From Ruegeria sp. ANG-R (GTDB lineage: Bacteria; Pseudomonadota; Alphaproteobacteria; Rhodobacterales; Rhodobacteraceae): a DNA stretch of 64,000 nucleotides. A program made the position numbers and the translations under genes. A model generated the notes under the pieces. That model had not been told where the DNA came from. It ran no database searches and saw only the letters and a program-made list of their open reading frames with translations. How positions within the stretch are numbered: position 1 is the first letter of the stretch; each line of letters starts with the position of its first letter. The stretch is taken from the NCBI RefSeq assembly GCF_000813985.1, contig NZ_JWLJ01000001.1:980453-1044452 (forward strand). Direction: 5' to 3'. Below are positions 46,438 to 56,002 of this stretch, piece by piece.

Positions 46438-46534
46438 TTGTTTCTCCGACTGCTATGAGTTTGCGCGATCTTAACCTGAGGTTTCATCAAAAAACAGCGA
46501 GACATTCGCATTGTTTCATGATCAAAACGCATAG

Positions 46535-47446
46535 ATGAGTACAAATCGCCCTCTCCTGCCCCCAATCTCAGCGCTGCGCGCCCTTGAGGCATTGGACCGC
46601 CTTGGCTCGGCTTCCGCAGTCGCCGATGAAATGGCGCTGACGCAAAGCGCAGTCAGCCGGCAACTTCAAACGCTCGAGGCACATCTGGGCGCTGAACTGG
46701 TCAGCCGGGACCGGAAGAGGCTGTCGTTGACCAAGGCGGGGCAAGACTACGTTCGGGAAATTCGACCAGCCTTGTCGCAAATCGCGCAAGCGGCGTTGAA
46801 ACTGCATATCGCGCCGGTCGGAGGCACATTGAATCTGGCAATCCTACCGACCTTTGGAATGCGTTGGCTGGTGCCGCGCTTGCCTGATTTCGCGCGCCTT
46901 CATCCCGATATCACGATCAACATGACAACCCGACTGCGACCGTTCAACTTTGCGTCGGAACCTTTTGATGCGGCTTTGCATTTTGGGGAACCCGATTGGC
47001 CCGGAACCGATCGGCTGCTGTTGAGCGTGGAACGTGTTCTGCCTGTTTGCGCACCCGAGTTGCTACCGCAAGGGGCGCCAAAATCTCCGCGCGCGTTGCT
47101 CAAGCTGCCGTTGCTGCACATACAAACGCGCCCACGTGCCTGGCAGGATTGGTTTCAACAAATGGGTGTCGCGCATCCGCACCCTCTGCCCGGCACGGTG
47201 CACGATCAGTTCAACACGATCAATCAGGCTGCACTGCACGGGCTGGGTGTGGCCTTGTTGCCGAACTATCTGGTCGAGCAAGACCTTGCCACAGGCAAGC
47301 TGATCGCCGCCTTTCCCAATGCGATTGAGGCGATGGGAGCCTACTATCTGGTCTGGCCGCGCGAGAAGTCCGAAGACGAATCTCTGCGGCGGTTCAGGCA
47401 CTGGCTGGCCTCGCAAGCGCAGCCAGAAGAGGCCCTGCCCCGCTGA
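46535..47446 (+). CDS. LysR-family regulator, GcdR-like
   Basis: A 303-aa LysR protein: N-terminal HTH (SALRALEALDRLGSASAVAD, LTQSAVSRQLQTLEAHLG), and an effector domain of the GcvA subgroup (LNLAILPTFGMRWLVPRLPDF). It is divergent from gcdH across about 100 bp. In that gap GTTTCATCA (46481) and GTTTCATGA (46513) form a direct repeat 32 bp apart that might be its binding site. Control of gcdH by a glutarate-type signal is inferred from position. Confidence 0.88.
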   Translation: MSTNRPLLPPISALRALEALDRLGSASAVADEMALTQSAVSRQLQTLEAHLGAELVSRDRKRLSLTKAGQDYVREIRPALSQIAQAALKLHIAPVGGTLNLAILPTFGMRWLVPRLPDFARLHPDITINMTTRLRPFNFASEPFDAALHFGEPDWPGTDRLLLSVERVLPVCAPELLPQGAPKSPRALLKLPLLHIQTRPRAWQDWFQQMGVAHPHPLPGTVHDQFNTINQAALHGLGVALLPNYLVEQDLATGKLIAAFPNAIEAMGAYYLVWPREKSEDESLRRFRHWLASQAQPEEALPR

Positions 47447-47449
47447 GCA

Positions 47450-48139
47450 TCACCCCAATGCGTACCCTGCCCCACGAACCGTTCGCACCGGATCTTCGCC
47501 CCCATGCTGGGTCAGGGCTTTGCGCAAGCGACCGATATGGACATCAACGGTACGCGTATCGACATAGATGTCACGGCCCCAGACGCGGTCGAGCAACTGT
47601 TCGCGGCTCCAGACCCGACCGGGCTTCTCCATAAAAGTGCTCAGTAGGCGAAATTCGGTCGGACCAAGTTTCAAAAGCTTGTTGTCACGGCTGACCTTGT
47701 GGGTCTCGGAATCCAGGATGATATCGTCGAATTCCAACCGGATGCCTACGGTTGCAGGACGCACCCGCCGCAGTTGCGTCCGAACGCGCGCCATCAACTC
47801 AACCACCGAGTAAGGTTTGACCACATAATCATCCGCGCCTGTTTCCAGACCGCGCACCTTGTCGACCTCCTCCGACCGGGCCGACAGCATGATGATCGGG
47901 ATCGAGCGTGTATCGGGCCGCGTCTTCAGCCGACGGCAGACCTCGATGCCACTGAGGTTAGGCATCATCCAGTCCAGAACGATGATATCCGGGCGGTCTT
48001 CCTCGACCAGCAACAAGGCTTCGTCCCCATTGGCGGCACGTGTTACGCGGAACCCTTCGGCGTCCAGATTGTAGGCCAGCACCTCTCGCTGGGCCAGTTC
48101 ATCCTCGACCACCAGAACTGTCGGTTGATCAGCGGACAT
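47450..48139 (-). CDS. phoB: Phosphate regulon response regulator PhoB
   Basis: A 229-aa OmpR-type regulator. The receiver domain has the phospho-acceptor Asp in IIVLDWMMP and the Lys in DDYVVKPYS; the C-terminal winged helix has LLKLGPTEFRLLSTFMEKPGR and VDVHIGRLRKAL. It binds 11-bp direct repeats such as those at 53685-53717. It is the last gene of phoR-pstSCAB-phoU-phoB. AGGAGA precedes the start. It is convergent with the LysR gene. Confidence 0.95.
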   Translation of the reverse strand: MSADQPTVLVVEDELAQREVLAYNLDAEGFRVTRAANGDEALLLVEEDRPDIIVLDWMMPNLSGIEVCRRLKTRPDTRSIPIIMLSARSEEVDKVRGLETGADDYVVKPYSVVELMARVRTQLRRVRPATVGIRLEFDDIILDSETHKVSRDNKLLKLGPTEFRLLSTFMEKPGRVWSREQLLDRVWGRDIYVDTRTVDVHIGRLRKALTQHGGEDPVRTVRGAGYALG

Positions 48140-48151
48140 GACAGAGGTCTC

Positions 48152-48853
48152 CTAGATCGTTTGCGAGGTGTTGTCGGCTTTGGGCCGCGCCTCGGCGGGC
48201 CGTTCGCCGGTAACAAGATAGACCACCTGCTCGGCAATCGCTGTGACGTGGTCGCCCATTCGCTCGATGTTCTTGGCAATGAAGTGCAGATGCATACAGG
48301 ATGAGATGTTACGCGGGTCCTCAGCCATGAAGGTCAGGAATTCGCGGAACAGGCCGTTATACATCTGGTCCACTTCCAGATCGCGTTCGATCACGTCTGC
48401 CGCCAACTCGGCATCGCGTTGGATGTAAGCATCCAGCGCGTCGCGCAGCATCCGTTCGACCTCGCGCGCCATCCGGCGCAGCGCGGCGGCGCTTCCGTTG
48501 ATTTCGCCGGCATTGACCAGAACGGTCGTGCGCTTGGCGATGTTCTTGGAATAGTCACCGATCCGTTCCAGGTTGGTCGAGACCTTCAGAACCGACAACA
48601 CCAGCCGCAAATCGCTTGCGGTTGGTGCGCGCAGAGCGATCAGGCGCGCGGTTTCTTCGTCAATAAGCTCTTCCAGGGCATCGATGGCCTTGTCACCCTG
48701 ACGCACCTCTTTCGCAAGCTCTTCGTCGCGGGTTTCCAGGGATCGGGCGGCGCCCATGATGGCGGCCTCGACCAGTCCACCCATCTTCATGATATGCGCC
48801 TGAATGGCCTCAAGGTCGCGGTCGAACGCGGATGCAATATGTTGTTCGGTCAT
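48152..48853 (-). CDS. phoU: Phosphate signalling protein PhoU
   Basis: A 233-aa two-repeat PhoU with E/DxxxD metal-binding motifs (DKAIDALEELIDEE, and DLEVDQMYNGL in the second repeat) and LVLSVLKVSTNLERIGDYSKNIA split over helix 3. It links the Pst transporter to PhoR, damping the response when phosphate is plentiful. ATG 48853 starts the conserved MTEQHIASAFDRDLE; the upstream open frame overlaps pstB. Confidence 0.95.
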   Translation of the reverse strand: MTEQHIASAFDRDLEAIQAHIMKMGGLVEAAIMGAARSLETRDEELAKEVRQGDKAIDALEELIDEETARLIALRAPTASDLRLVLSVLKVSTNLERIGDYSKNIAKRTTVLVNAGEINGSAAALRRMAREVERMLRDALDAYIQRDAELAADVIERDLEVDQMYNGLFREFLTFMAEDPRNISSCMHLHFIAKNIERMGDHVTAIAEQVVYLVTGERPAEARPKADNTSQTI

Positions 48854-48869
48854 CGCAATAGTCCTGTGC

Positions 48870-49667
48870 TCAGCCGATCCGGCCAGTGATATAACTTTCG
48901 GTCCGGGGATCTTCGGGATTGGTGAAGATCTGCCCGGTTTCACCAAATTCAACCAGGTTACCTAAATGGAAAAACGCCGTCTTTTGGCTGACCCGCGCGG
49001 CCTGCTGCATCGAGTGGGTCACGATCACCACCGAATAGCGCGAGCGCAGCTCGTCGATCAGTTCCTCGACCTGGGCCGTCGCAATCGGGTCCAGCGCCGA
49101 GCAGGGCTCGTCCATCAATAGAACCTCAGGCTCGGTTGCAACGGCGCGTGCGATGCACAGGCGCTGCTGTTGACCGCCCGACAGGCCGGTGCCCGGGGCA
49201 TCCAGACGGTCCTTGACCTCATCCCAGATCGCGCCGCGACGCAGGGATTTCTCAACGATCTCGTCCAGTTCCGCCTTGTTCTTGGCAAGACCATGGATGC
49301 GCGGACCGTAGGCCACGTTGTCATAGATCGACTTGGGGAAGGGGTTCGGCTTTTGGAATACCATGCCCACCTTGGCGCGCAATTGCACCGGATCGACGCG
49401 CTTGTCATAGATATCTTCGCCATCCAGCAGGATATCGCCCTGAACCCGGCAAATATCGATCGTATCGTTCATCCTGTTCAGACAGCGCAGGAATGTCGAC
49501 TTGCCGCAACCTGACGGGCCGATAAATGCGGTGACCGTTTTGTCTTCGATTTCAACGTCCACATCCTTGATGGCGTGGGTATCGCCGTAATAGACCTGAA
49601 CCTGCTTGGCGTTGATCTTGATGTCTTTGGAGTCCACGGCTCTCTCCACTCGTGTCATGTCGTTCAT
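48870..49667 (-). CDS. pstB: Phosphate ABC transporter ATPase PstB
   Basis: A 265-aa ATPase: Walker [10 protein letters not shown], the PstB-specific LRCLNRMND, signature [14 protein letters not shown], Walker [15 protein letters not shown]-loop [12 protein letters not shown]. The start at 49667 has AGAGGGGG before it; a second ATG lies three codons later. It follows pstA and precedes phoU. Confidence 0.95.
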   Translation of the reverse strand: MNDMTRVERAVDSKDIKINAKQVQVYYGDTHAIKDVDVEIEDKTVTAFIGPSGCGKSTFLRCLNRMNDTIDICRVQGDILLDGEDIYDKRVDPVQLRAKVGMVFQKPNPFPKSIYDNVAYGPRIHGLAKNKAELDEIVEKSLRRGAIWDEVKDRLDAPGTGLSGGQQQRLCIARAVATEPEVLLMDEPCSALDPIATAQVEELIDELRSRYSVVIVTHSMQQAARVSQKTAFFHLGNLVEFGETGQIFTNPEDPRTESYITGRIG

Positions 49668-49679
49668 TTCAGCCCCCTC

Positions 49680-51011
49680 TTACCAGCGGCGTTCAAAGCG
49701 GCGGCGCAGGATGATTGCGATGATATTCATGGTCAGCAGGAACATCAAAAGGATGATGATGCCGCCCCAGGCTTTCTCATAGAAACCTACATCGGCGCGT
49801 GCGGCCCATGTATAGATCTGCGCAGGCATGGCCGAGTTCGGCTCGGTAAAACCTGCCAGAAAGCCATCGGGATAGCCGCGGGCGACAAAGCCCACCATGC
49901 CGATCAACAGCAGCGGCGCGGTTTCACCCAGCGCCTGCGCCAGACCGATGATCGTACCGGTCAGGATACCGGGCGCGGCCAGCGGCAGCACATGATGAAA
50001 CACCGCCTGCATTTTCGAGGCCCCTACCCCCAGCGCTGCATCGCGGATCGACGGCGGCACCGCCTTGAGCGAGGCGCGGGTCGAGATGATGATCGTCGGC
50101 AGCGTCATCAGCGTCAGCACCAGACCACCGACCAGAGGCGCCGATTGCGGCAGGTGCATGAACTGGATGAACACGGCCAGACCCAGAATGCCGAACACGA
50201 TCGACGGTACTGCTGCGAGGTTTGAAATGTTCACTTCAATCAGATCGGTGAATCTGTTCTGCGGCGCGAATTCTTCCAGATAGATCGATGCAGCGACGCC
50301 GATAGGCAACGACAGGCACAGCACCACCAGCATCATGAAGAACGAGCCGACGACCGAGGCACCGATGCCTGCGCCGCCGGGATTGTCCACGCCTGAGTCG
50401 GCCCCGGTAATGAACGGCCAGTTGAACACCTGCTTGATGATGCCGGCCTCTTTCAACGCGTCGACAAGATCCAGATCGCTGAGTTGCAGAAAGCGACTGT
50501 CCTGCAATGTATCGCGAGAAACACGGCCCTTAAAGTACCCGTCCACGCGGCTGGATGCGGCCAGATCAAACTCGATCGGTTCGCCCAGCTTATCAGGGTT
50601 TTCGGCATAGAAGGTTCGAATCGTACCGCCGACTTTACCCAGAAGACGCTCGATTGCGGCCGCGTCAAAATCGACGCTGATCCCGCGTTCTGCCAGTTCC
50701 GAGTTCAGTTCAGAAATGAACAGATCGGAATAAGCCTTGGTCTTGAACAGAGTGCCTTCGGCCTGTTCCTGCTGCTGTTGCGTCAGCGTGAAATCGACGC
50801 TTACGACGGTACGCTGAAAGGCGGGGATGCCCTGCGACAGGATCGACGCAAACAGCACGATCAGAAAAAACAGGCCCGTGGCAATCGCTGTGATGCCATA
50901 GGCGCGAAAGCGTTTCTCGGCGGCTGCGCGTTTCTTGGTTCGCGCGTCGGAGGCGGTCAGCGAAACCGTGTGGCGACCCGTTTCCGGGCTTTGCATACTG
51001 GCGTCGGTCAT
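49680..51011 (-). CDS. pstA: Phosphate ABC transporter permease PstA
   Basis: A 443-aa permease. It has an extended N-terminus of about 190 residues: a cytosolic basic segment, a first helix (TAIATGLFFLIVLFASILSQ) and a long periplasmic domain. The conserved six-helix core follows with the EAA loop AALGVGASKMQAVFHHVLP. PstA is usually under 300 aa; this long form is common in alphaproteobacteria. Its ATG overlaps the pstC stop by four bases. Confidence 0.93.
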   Translation of the reverse strand: MTDASMQSPETGRHTVSLTASDARTKKRAAAEKRFRAYGITAIATGLFFLIVLFASILSQGIPAFQRTVVSVDFTLTQQQQEQAEGTLFKTKAYSDLFISELNSELAERGISVDFDAAAIERLLGKVGGTIRTFYAENPDKLGEPIEFDLAASSRVDGYFKGRVSRDTLQDSRFLQLSDLDLVDALKEAGIIKQVFNWPFITGADSGVDNPGGAGIGASVVGSFFMMLVVLCLSLPIGVAASIYLEEFAPQNRFTDLIEVNISNLAAVPSIVFGILGLAVFIQFMHLPQSAPLVGGLVLTLMTLPTIIISTRASLKAVPPSIRDAALGVGASKMQAVFHHVLPLAAPGILTGTIIGLAQALGETAPLLLIGMVGFVARGYPDGFLAGFTEPNSAMPAQIYTWAARADVGFYEKAWGGIIILLMFLLTMNIIAIILRRRFERRW

Positions 51012-52480
51012 TCGTACTGCTCCCGATACTTGCGCACGATGTAGAGGGCGAAGATGTTCAGCCCCAGCGTCAGGATGAACAGGGTCATACCAAGCGCGAA
51101 GGCCACGAGGGCCTCGGGCGAGGCAAAATCCGCGTCGCCAGTCAGTTGGCTGACGATTTTTGCGGTGACGGTCGTCATAGCCTCGAACGGGTTGAGGCTG
51201 AGCCGCGCGGCAGCCCCTGCCCCCAGAACCACGATCATGGTCTCACCGATAGCGCGTGAAGCGGCCAGCAGGATCGCGCCCACGATCCCCGGCAAAGCCG
51301 CAGGCAGGACAACCTGCCGGATGGTCTCGGATTGGGTCGCGCCCAGCCCGTACGACCCATCACGCATGGCTTGCGGTACTGCGTTGATGATGTCGTCCGA
51401 CAGGGATGAGACGAACGGGATCAGCATGATGCCCATGACGAGACCCGCTGTCATGACGGCGGTGCCGGCCTTCATCCAGCCAAGCCCGCCGTCGCCGAAC
51501 ACATCCAGCAAAAGCGGACCCACGGTCAGCAGCGCAAAGAGACCGTAAACGATAGTCGGTATACCGGCCAGCACCTCCAGCAGAGGTTTGGCAATTGAGC
51601 GTACGCGAGGGGATGCATATTCACTGAGGTAGATCGCCGCAAACAGGCCGATTGGGACGGCCACCAGAAGCGCAACCAGCGAAATGTAGAACGTGCCCCA
51701 GAGCAAGGGGATGATTCCGAGATCAGACGCGCCTCCACGACCCGAGAAGCTGGGGGCCCAGGTGGTACCGAAGAAGAAATCTGAAGCGGGATAAAGCTTG
51801 AAGAACTCCCAGGTGTTGAAGACCAGTGACAGCACGATCCCGATCGTCGTCAGAACCGCGATCGAAGCAGCGGCAAGAAGCAATGCGCGCACGCCCTGCT
51901 CCACCACGTTTCTCGCCCGGTATTCTGCGTGTGTCTGCCACCAGCTGATGCCGGTGCCTGCCAGCGCCGCAAGAATGATGACAACCGACATAATCGAATA
52001 ACCGGTGGTGTTCATAACCCGGTGCTTCTGTGCGGCGAGCAACACCGGCTGTGTAATGTCGGAAGTGACGACTTGCCCCGCTTCCTTGAGAATTCGGGTA
52101 ACTTCAGCATTGTCGGCATTCGGGTTCGCTGCTTCGATTTCGGTAAGCAACCCCTGAGACACCGCGTTGTTCAACCCATCGGCCGTGCGACGCACTTCGG
52201 CCATGACAAGGCTGCGCGAAGAGCCCTCTTTGATGGCAGTGTCGGGGATCATACCCGACACCTGAGAGTTCACATAAAGCGGTTGCAACAACAACCAGGC
52301 AATCAAAAGACCAAACGCCGGGATCAACGCCTTCAGGGCAACATTCGCACCATAAAAAGTTGGAAGCGAGTGCAGGTTCCGGCTATCGCCTCCGGCGCTG
52401 TGCAAGGCACGTGAGCGTCCAAGCACGTATCCCACTGCAGAGATCGCAATGACGATCAGGAAAAGCCAAACTATCGGCAT
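51008..52480 (-). CDS. pstC: Phosphate ABC transporter permease PstC
   Basis: A 490-aa permease with two N-terminal helices and a periplasmic insert (about 85-160) before the conserved core. The EAA loop reads GSYGLGATQSETIRQVVLP, and SRAIGETMIVVLGAG is the phosphate-channel signature. It is longer than E. coli PstC, matching the extended PstA. It forms the membrane channel with PstA. Confidence 0.93.
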   Translation of the reverse strand: MPIVWLFLIVIAISAVGYVLGRSRALHSAGGDSRNLHSLPTFYGANVALKALIPAFGLLIAWLLLQPLYVNSQVSGMIPDTAIKEGSSRSLVMAEVRRTADGLNNAVSQGLLTEIEAANPNADNAEVTRILKEAGQVVTSDITQPVLLAAQKHRVMNTTGYSIMSVVIILAALAGTGISWWQTHAEYRARNVVEQGVRALLLAAASIAVLTTIGIVLSLVFNTWEFFKLYPASDFFFGTTWAPSFSGRGGASDLGIIPLLWGTFYISLVALLVAVPIGLFAAIYLSEYASPRVRSIAKPLLEVLAGIPTIVYGLFALLTVGPLLLDVFGDGGLGWMKAGTAVMTAGLVMGIMLIPFVSSLSDDIINAVPQAMRDGSYGLGATQSETIRQVVLPAALPGIVGAILLAASRAIGETMIVVLGAGAAARLSLNPFEAMTTVTAKIVSQLTGDADFASPEALVAFALGMTLFILTLGLNIFALYIVRKYREQYE

Positions 52481-52567
52481 AACACCCCCAGGGGACTTGA
52501 TTGGGAATACAGAAGATGATCAGGGGCGACACCGATGGCCGCCCCAATCTTTGGACCAGTATCCGGC

Positions 52568-53608
52568 TTAGCTGCCCGAACCCAGGGTCACCTCGTTGGC
52601 GATCGCGTCCTGCGTTTTTGCCAGCTCAGGATCAGCAACCAGGCCATAGTTGGCCAGCGGACCCGAACCACCCGCGATTTCATCGTGAGTGAAGAATTGA
52701 GCGTACTCTTTCAGGCCGGGGATCACGCCGATATGCGCTTTCTTGACGTAGAAGAACAGCGGGCGCGAGACAGGGTATTCACCCGAAGCGATCGTCTCGG
52801 TCGACGGCGCGACGTCACCCATTGTGGCCACTTTCAGCTTGTCGGTGTTGTTCTCGTAGAACGCCAGACCGAACACGCCGATGCCGTTGGGGTTGGTGTC
52901 GATACGCGCCAAGGTTTCGGTGTAGTCGCCGTCAATGTCGACCGACTTACCGTCGGCGCGGACGTCCAGACATGCGTCTTCGGCGTCATCTTCGCTCATG
53001 CCGCCTTCGATCATGGCTTCCATGGCGCCGGTTGCTTCACAACCAGCCAGCAGAACCTTGTCTTCGAACACTTCGCGGGTGCCGTGCTTGGTACCCGGGA
53101 TGAACATCGCGATCTCCACGTCCGGCAGATCACCGTTAAACTCGGCCCAGCTGTTGTAGCTGTTATCGACCAGAGCACCGTCTTTCACGACTTTCGAACC
53201 GATCGCGTTATAGATGTCAGCCGGCTGGAATGCGGTGAAGGCGGGGCCGGACTGCTGGCTTGCGAACACAATGCCGTCATAGCCGATGCGCACTTCCATG
53301 ATGTCGGTCACACCGTTTTCGGCGCAGGCTTTGATTTCTTTTTCGCGGATTGCGCGCGATGCGTTTGCAACGTCGATTGTGTTTTCGCCAACGCCTTCGC
53401 AGAACCGCTTCAGACCGGCGGACGAGCCGCCCGATTCAACAACCGGGGTGGGGAAATCGGTGTTTTCACCAAACAGCTCAGCAACAATCGAAGCGTATGG
53501 CAGAACGGTGGACGAACCAGCAACCTGTACGTTATCACGCGCAGCAGCAGCGGTCGCCGAGACGGCAGCAATTGCCAGCGCAGAAGCCGACAGTTTAACA
53601 AAGGACAT
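52568..53608 (-). CDS. pstS: Phosphate-binding periplasmic protein PstS
   Basis: A 346-aa precursor with signal peptide (FVKLSASALAIAAVSATAAA). The mature protein has the phosphate-loop pattern QVAGSSTVLPYA, ESGGSSAGLKRFCEG and FIPGTKHGTREVFEDKV (Ser/Thr/Arg ligands). AAGGAGA lies before the ATG. It is the first gene of the pst operon and sits behind a three-repeat Pho box. Confidence 0.95.
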   Translation of the reverse strand: MSFVKLSASALAIAAVSATAAAARDNVQVAGSSTVLPYASIVAELFGENTDFPTPVVESGGSSAGLKRFCEGVGENTIDVANASRAIREKEIKACAENGVTDIMEVRIGYDGIVFASQQSGPAFTAFQPADIYNAIGSKVVKDGALVDNSYNSWAEFNGDLPDVEIAMFIPGTKHGTREVFEDKVLLAGCEATGAMEAMIEGGMSEDDAEDACLDVRADGKSVDIDGDYTETLARIDTNPNGIGVFGLAFYENNTDKLKVATMGDVAPSTETIASGEYPVSRPLFFYVKKAHIGVIPGLKEYAQFFTHDEIAGGSGPLANYGLVADPELAKTQDAIANEVTLGSGS

Positions 53609-53684
53609 TTCGGTCTCCTTGAGAGAGATGGGTTTTGATCACCCCATGATGATCTGCGCGAAGCACTATGACGTGCGCGTAAGT

Positions 53685-53717
53685 CTTTTGTGACACTCGT
53701 GTAACAGTTTGATGACA
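53685..53717 (-). promoter_or_regulatory. Pho box upstream of pstS
   Basis: On the minus strand three contiguous 11-bp units share TGTNA at the same phase: TGTCATCAAAC, TGTTACACGAG, TGTCACAAAAG. This is the spacing used by PhoB dimers. It ends about 75 bp before the pstS start, leaving room for a -10 element (CATAGT lies about 14 bp downstream). PhoB and PhoR are encoded in the same cluster. Confidence 0.8.
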
Positions 53718-53789
53718 ACTCACGAAATTCCCAGAATATCTTAACTTGACGATATTCCGTGCCACGGCACGCTTCGGAAAATCAGGATA

Positions 53790-54821
53790 TCAGTGCGGCA
53801 GGATCACAGTGAAAACAGCACCTTGGCCCAGTTCACTTTCCACCCGCAACCGACCGCGATGGCGGTTGACGATATGCTTGACGATTGCAAGCCCCAGCCC
53901 TGTGCCGCCCAGTTCACGGGAGCGGTGACTGTCGGCCCGATAGAATCGCTCGGTCAGTCTGGGCAGATGCTTGGCATCGATACCGGGCCCCTGATCGATA
54001 ATCTTGATCCGAACCGCAGGCCCGCGCATTGCGGTATCCCGCTCAGACAAGTGCACAACGACATCGACCTTGCCGCCGCTACCACCATATTTGATCGCGT
54101 TTTCAACGAGGTTGGTAATGACCTGACGCAGCTGGTCGCTGTCCCCGACCATCGTGATTGGTTCACGCGGTGCATCCAGCGAGAGGCTTACACCGGCATC
54201 ATCGGCCAGCGGTCGAAGGGTATTTAACGTCGACTGAATCAGCCCCGTCAGTTCCAAAGGTTCTTTTGGTCTGACACGCTCTTCACTTTCCACGCGGTTG
54301 AGGGACAACAGATCTCCCACCAGCCGATTCATCCGGTTTGCCTCATCCGCCATGATCTGCAGAAAACGATCGCGGGCAGCGGTATCGTCGCGCGCCGGGC
54401 CGCGCAGAGTTTCGATGAAACCCATCAGCGCAGTCAGCGGTGTGCGCAGCTCATGGCTGACATTGGCCACGAAATCGCGCCGCATCTGTCCTGCCTGCTC
54501 CAGATGTGTGACATCCTGAAACACTACCAGAACCGCGTCGGCGCCGTCGATGTATCTGCACTGCACTTCAAACGTAGTATCCTGCGCGCCGTCATTCGAC
54601 AGGTGTCGCGCCTTGCCGGGGTCTTTCGAGCGCAGGCTTTGTTCCACGACTTCAATGACCTGAGGTTGCCGCAGGATCGTAGCGAAATGCCGGCCTTCGA
54701 TGGCTTGGCCCAACAGTGTTCGCGCCTCGGCATTCGCGGCCATGATCCGCTCGGTCTGTCCAACCAGCAGCGCGGGCATCGGAATGGCAGAGACAAGTTC
54801 AGCAAGCAGAGAGTCAGTCAT
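53790..54821 (-). CDS. phoR: Phosphate regulon sensor histidine kinase PhoR, lacking membrane helices
   Basis: A 343-aa kinase: PAS domain (about 1-105), HisKA with the phospho-acceptor His in FVANVSHELRTPLTALMGF, then HATPase with NLVENAIKYG (N box), DQGPGIDAKHLPRLTERFYR (G1/F) and GTGLGLAIVKHIV (G2). No N-terminal membrane helix is visible, unlike E. coli PhoR, so it is presumably cytosolic and senses phosphate only through Pst and PhoU. It stands upstream of pstS, separated by the Pho-box gap. Confidence 0.92.
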   Translation of the reverse strand: MTDSLLAELVSAIPMPALLVGQTERIMAANAEARTLLGQAIEGRHFATILRQPQVIEVVEQSLRSKDPGKARHLSNDGAQDTTFEVQCRYIDGADAVLVVFQDVTHLEQAGQMRRDFVANVSHELRTPLTALMGFIETLRGPARDDTAARDRFLQIMADEANRMNRLVGDLLSLNRVESEERVRPKEPLELTGLIQSTLNTLRPLADDAGVSLSLDAPREPITMVGDSDQLRQVITNLVENAIKYGGSGGKVDVVVHLSERDTAMRGPAVRIKIIDQGPGIDAKHLPRLTERFYRADSHRSRELGGTGLGLAIVKHIVNRHRGRLRVESELGQGAVFTVILPH

Positions 54822-54827
54822 GCTGAT

Positions 54828-55349
54828 CTAGACCGGCTGCAGCGTTTCGCGGAACTTTCGCATGTTGTCCTGATAGTGCAGAGCGCTCAGCGTCAGCTTT
54901 TGGGCCGCGGTCTCATCCAATTGGCGCACGACTTTTCCGGGTGATCCCATGACCAACGAATTATCCGGTATCTCTTTGCCTTCCGTGATCAGCGCCCCTG
55001 CCCCGATCAGACAGTTTCTGCCGATCCTCGCCCCGTTCAGCACGATGGCACCCATACCGATCAGAGAATTGTCTCCGATTGTGCAGCCATGCAGCATGAC
55101 TTTGTGGCCCACGGTGCAATTCTTACCGATGGTCAGCGGATAGCCGGCGTCGATATGCATCACGCAGTTCTCCTGCACATTGCTGCCAGCACCAACGCGG
55201 ATTTCCTCATGGTCGGCCCGGATGGTGCAGCCGAACCAGACCGAGGCGCCCTGCTCCAGTACCACCTTGCCGATAAGGTTGGCGTCAGGGGCGACCCAGG
55301 TATCCTGGTGTATTTGCGGCTTGTGTTCGCCTAGAGCGTAGATGGTCAT
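54828..55349 (-). CDS. Gamma-class carbonic anhydrase-like hexapeptide protein
   Basis: A 173-aa left-handed beta-helix: repeated hexapeptide turns such as [30 protein letters not shown] and [13 protein letters not shown]. Three His (in CVMHID, VGHK and MLHG) fit the zinc/iron site of gamma carbonic anhydrases (YrdA/PaaY group). Activity cannot be judged; many relatives are inactive. It overlaps the gmk stop by four bases. Confidence 0.88.
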   Translation of the reverse strand: MTIYALGEHKPQIHQDTWVAPDANLIGKVVLEQGASVWFGCTIRADHEEIRVGAGSNVQENCVMHIDAGYPLTIGKNCTVGHKVMLHGCTIGDNSLIGMGAIVLNGARIGRNCLIGAGALITEGKEIPDNSLVMGSPGKVVRQLDETAAQKLTLSALHYQDNMRKFRETLQPV

Positions 55350-55987
55350 GACAGGCCCTCGAACTCGGTTTGCAGCGTACGGATGTGGTTTTGCAGGCTG
55401 GGTTGCTGAATGCGCCGCATTCGTTCTGCGCTGACGATGGTTTTCAGTTTTTCTTCGGTCGCATCCAGATCATCGTTGATCAGAACGTAGTCGTAATAGC
55501 CCCAGTGGCTGATCTCGTCCCAACTTTTGAGCATCCGTTTGGCGATCACGTCATCGCTGTCTTGTCCGCGTCCCTCAAGCCTGCGGCGAAGTTCCCGGAT
55601 CGACGGAGGCAGGATGAAAATCGACAGCGCATGTTTGCCAAGGTCCGAGTTGCGGATCTGCACCTCACCCTGCCAGTCCACATCGAACAGCACATCGCGC
55701 CCTTGCGTGATGGACTCGCGCACTGGCCCTGCTGGGGAGCCGTAGAAGTTGCCGAACACGTGCGCGTGCTCCAGCATTTGCCCGTCGGCTACCTGCTGTT
55801 TGAACTCGTCCTCGGACAGAAAGTAATACTCGCGGCCATGCTCCTCACCCGGTCGCGGTGCGCGGGTGGTGGCCGAGATTGAGAATTCCAGCCCGACATC
55901 CCACTGCATCAGACGACGGGCCAGCGTGGATTTGCCTGCGCCCGAAGGTGAGGACAGAATGATTAATAGACCTCGGCGATCCGCCAT
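55346..55987 (-). CDS. gmk: Guanylate kinase
   Basis: A 213-aa enzyme phosphorylating GMP to GDP. P-loop [15 protein letters not shown], the GMP-binding [21 protein letters not shown], and [11 protein letters not shown] are all present. GGGAAAA precedes the start. It sits between yicC and the carbonic-anhydrase-like gene, the common yicC-gmk pairing. Confidence 0.95.
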   Translation of the reverse strand: MADRRGLLIILSSPSGAGKSTLARRLMQWDVGLEFSISATTRAPRPGEEHGREYYFLSEDEFKQQVADGQMLEHAHVFGNFYGSPAGPVRESITQGRDVLFDVDWQGEVQIRNSDLGKHALSIFILPPSIRELRRRLEGRGQDSDDVIAKRMLKSWDEISHWGYYDYVLINDDLDATEEKLKTIVSAERMRRIQQPSLQNHIRTLQTEFEGLS

Positions 55988-56002
55988 GTGATTTTCCCGT
56001 CC

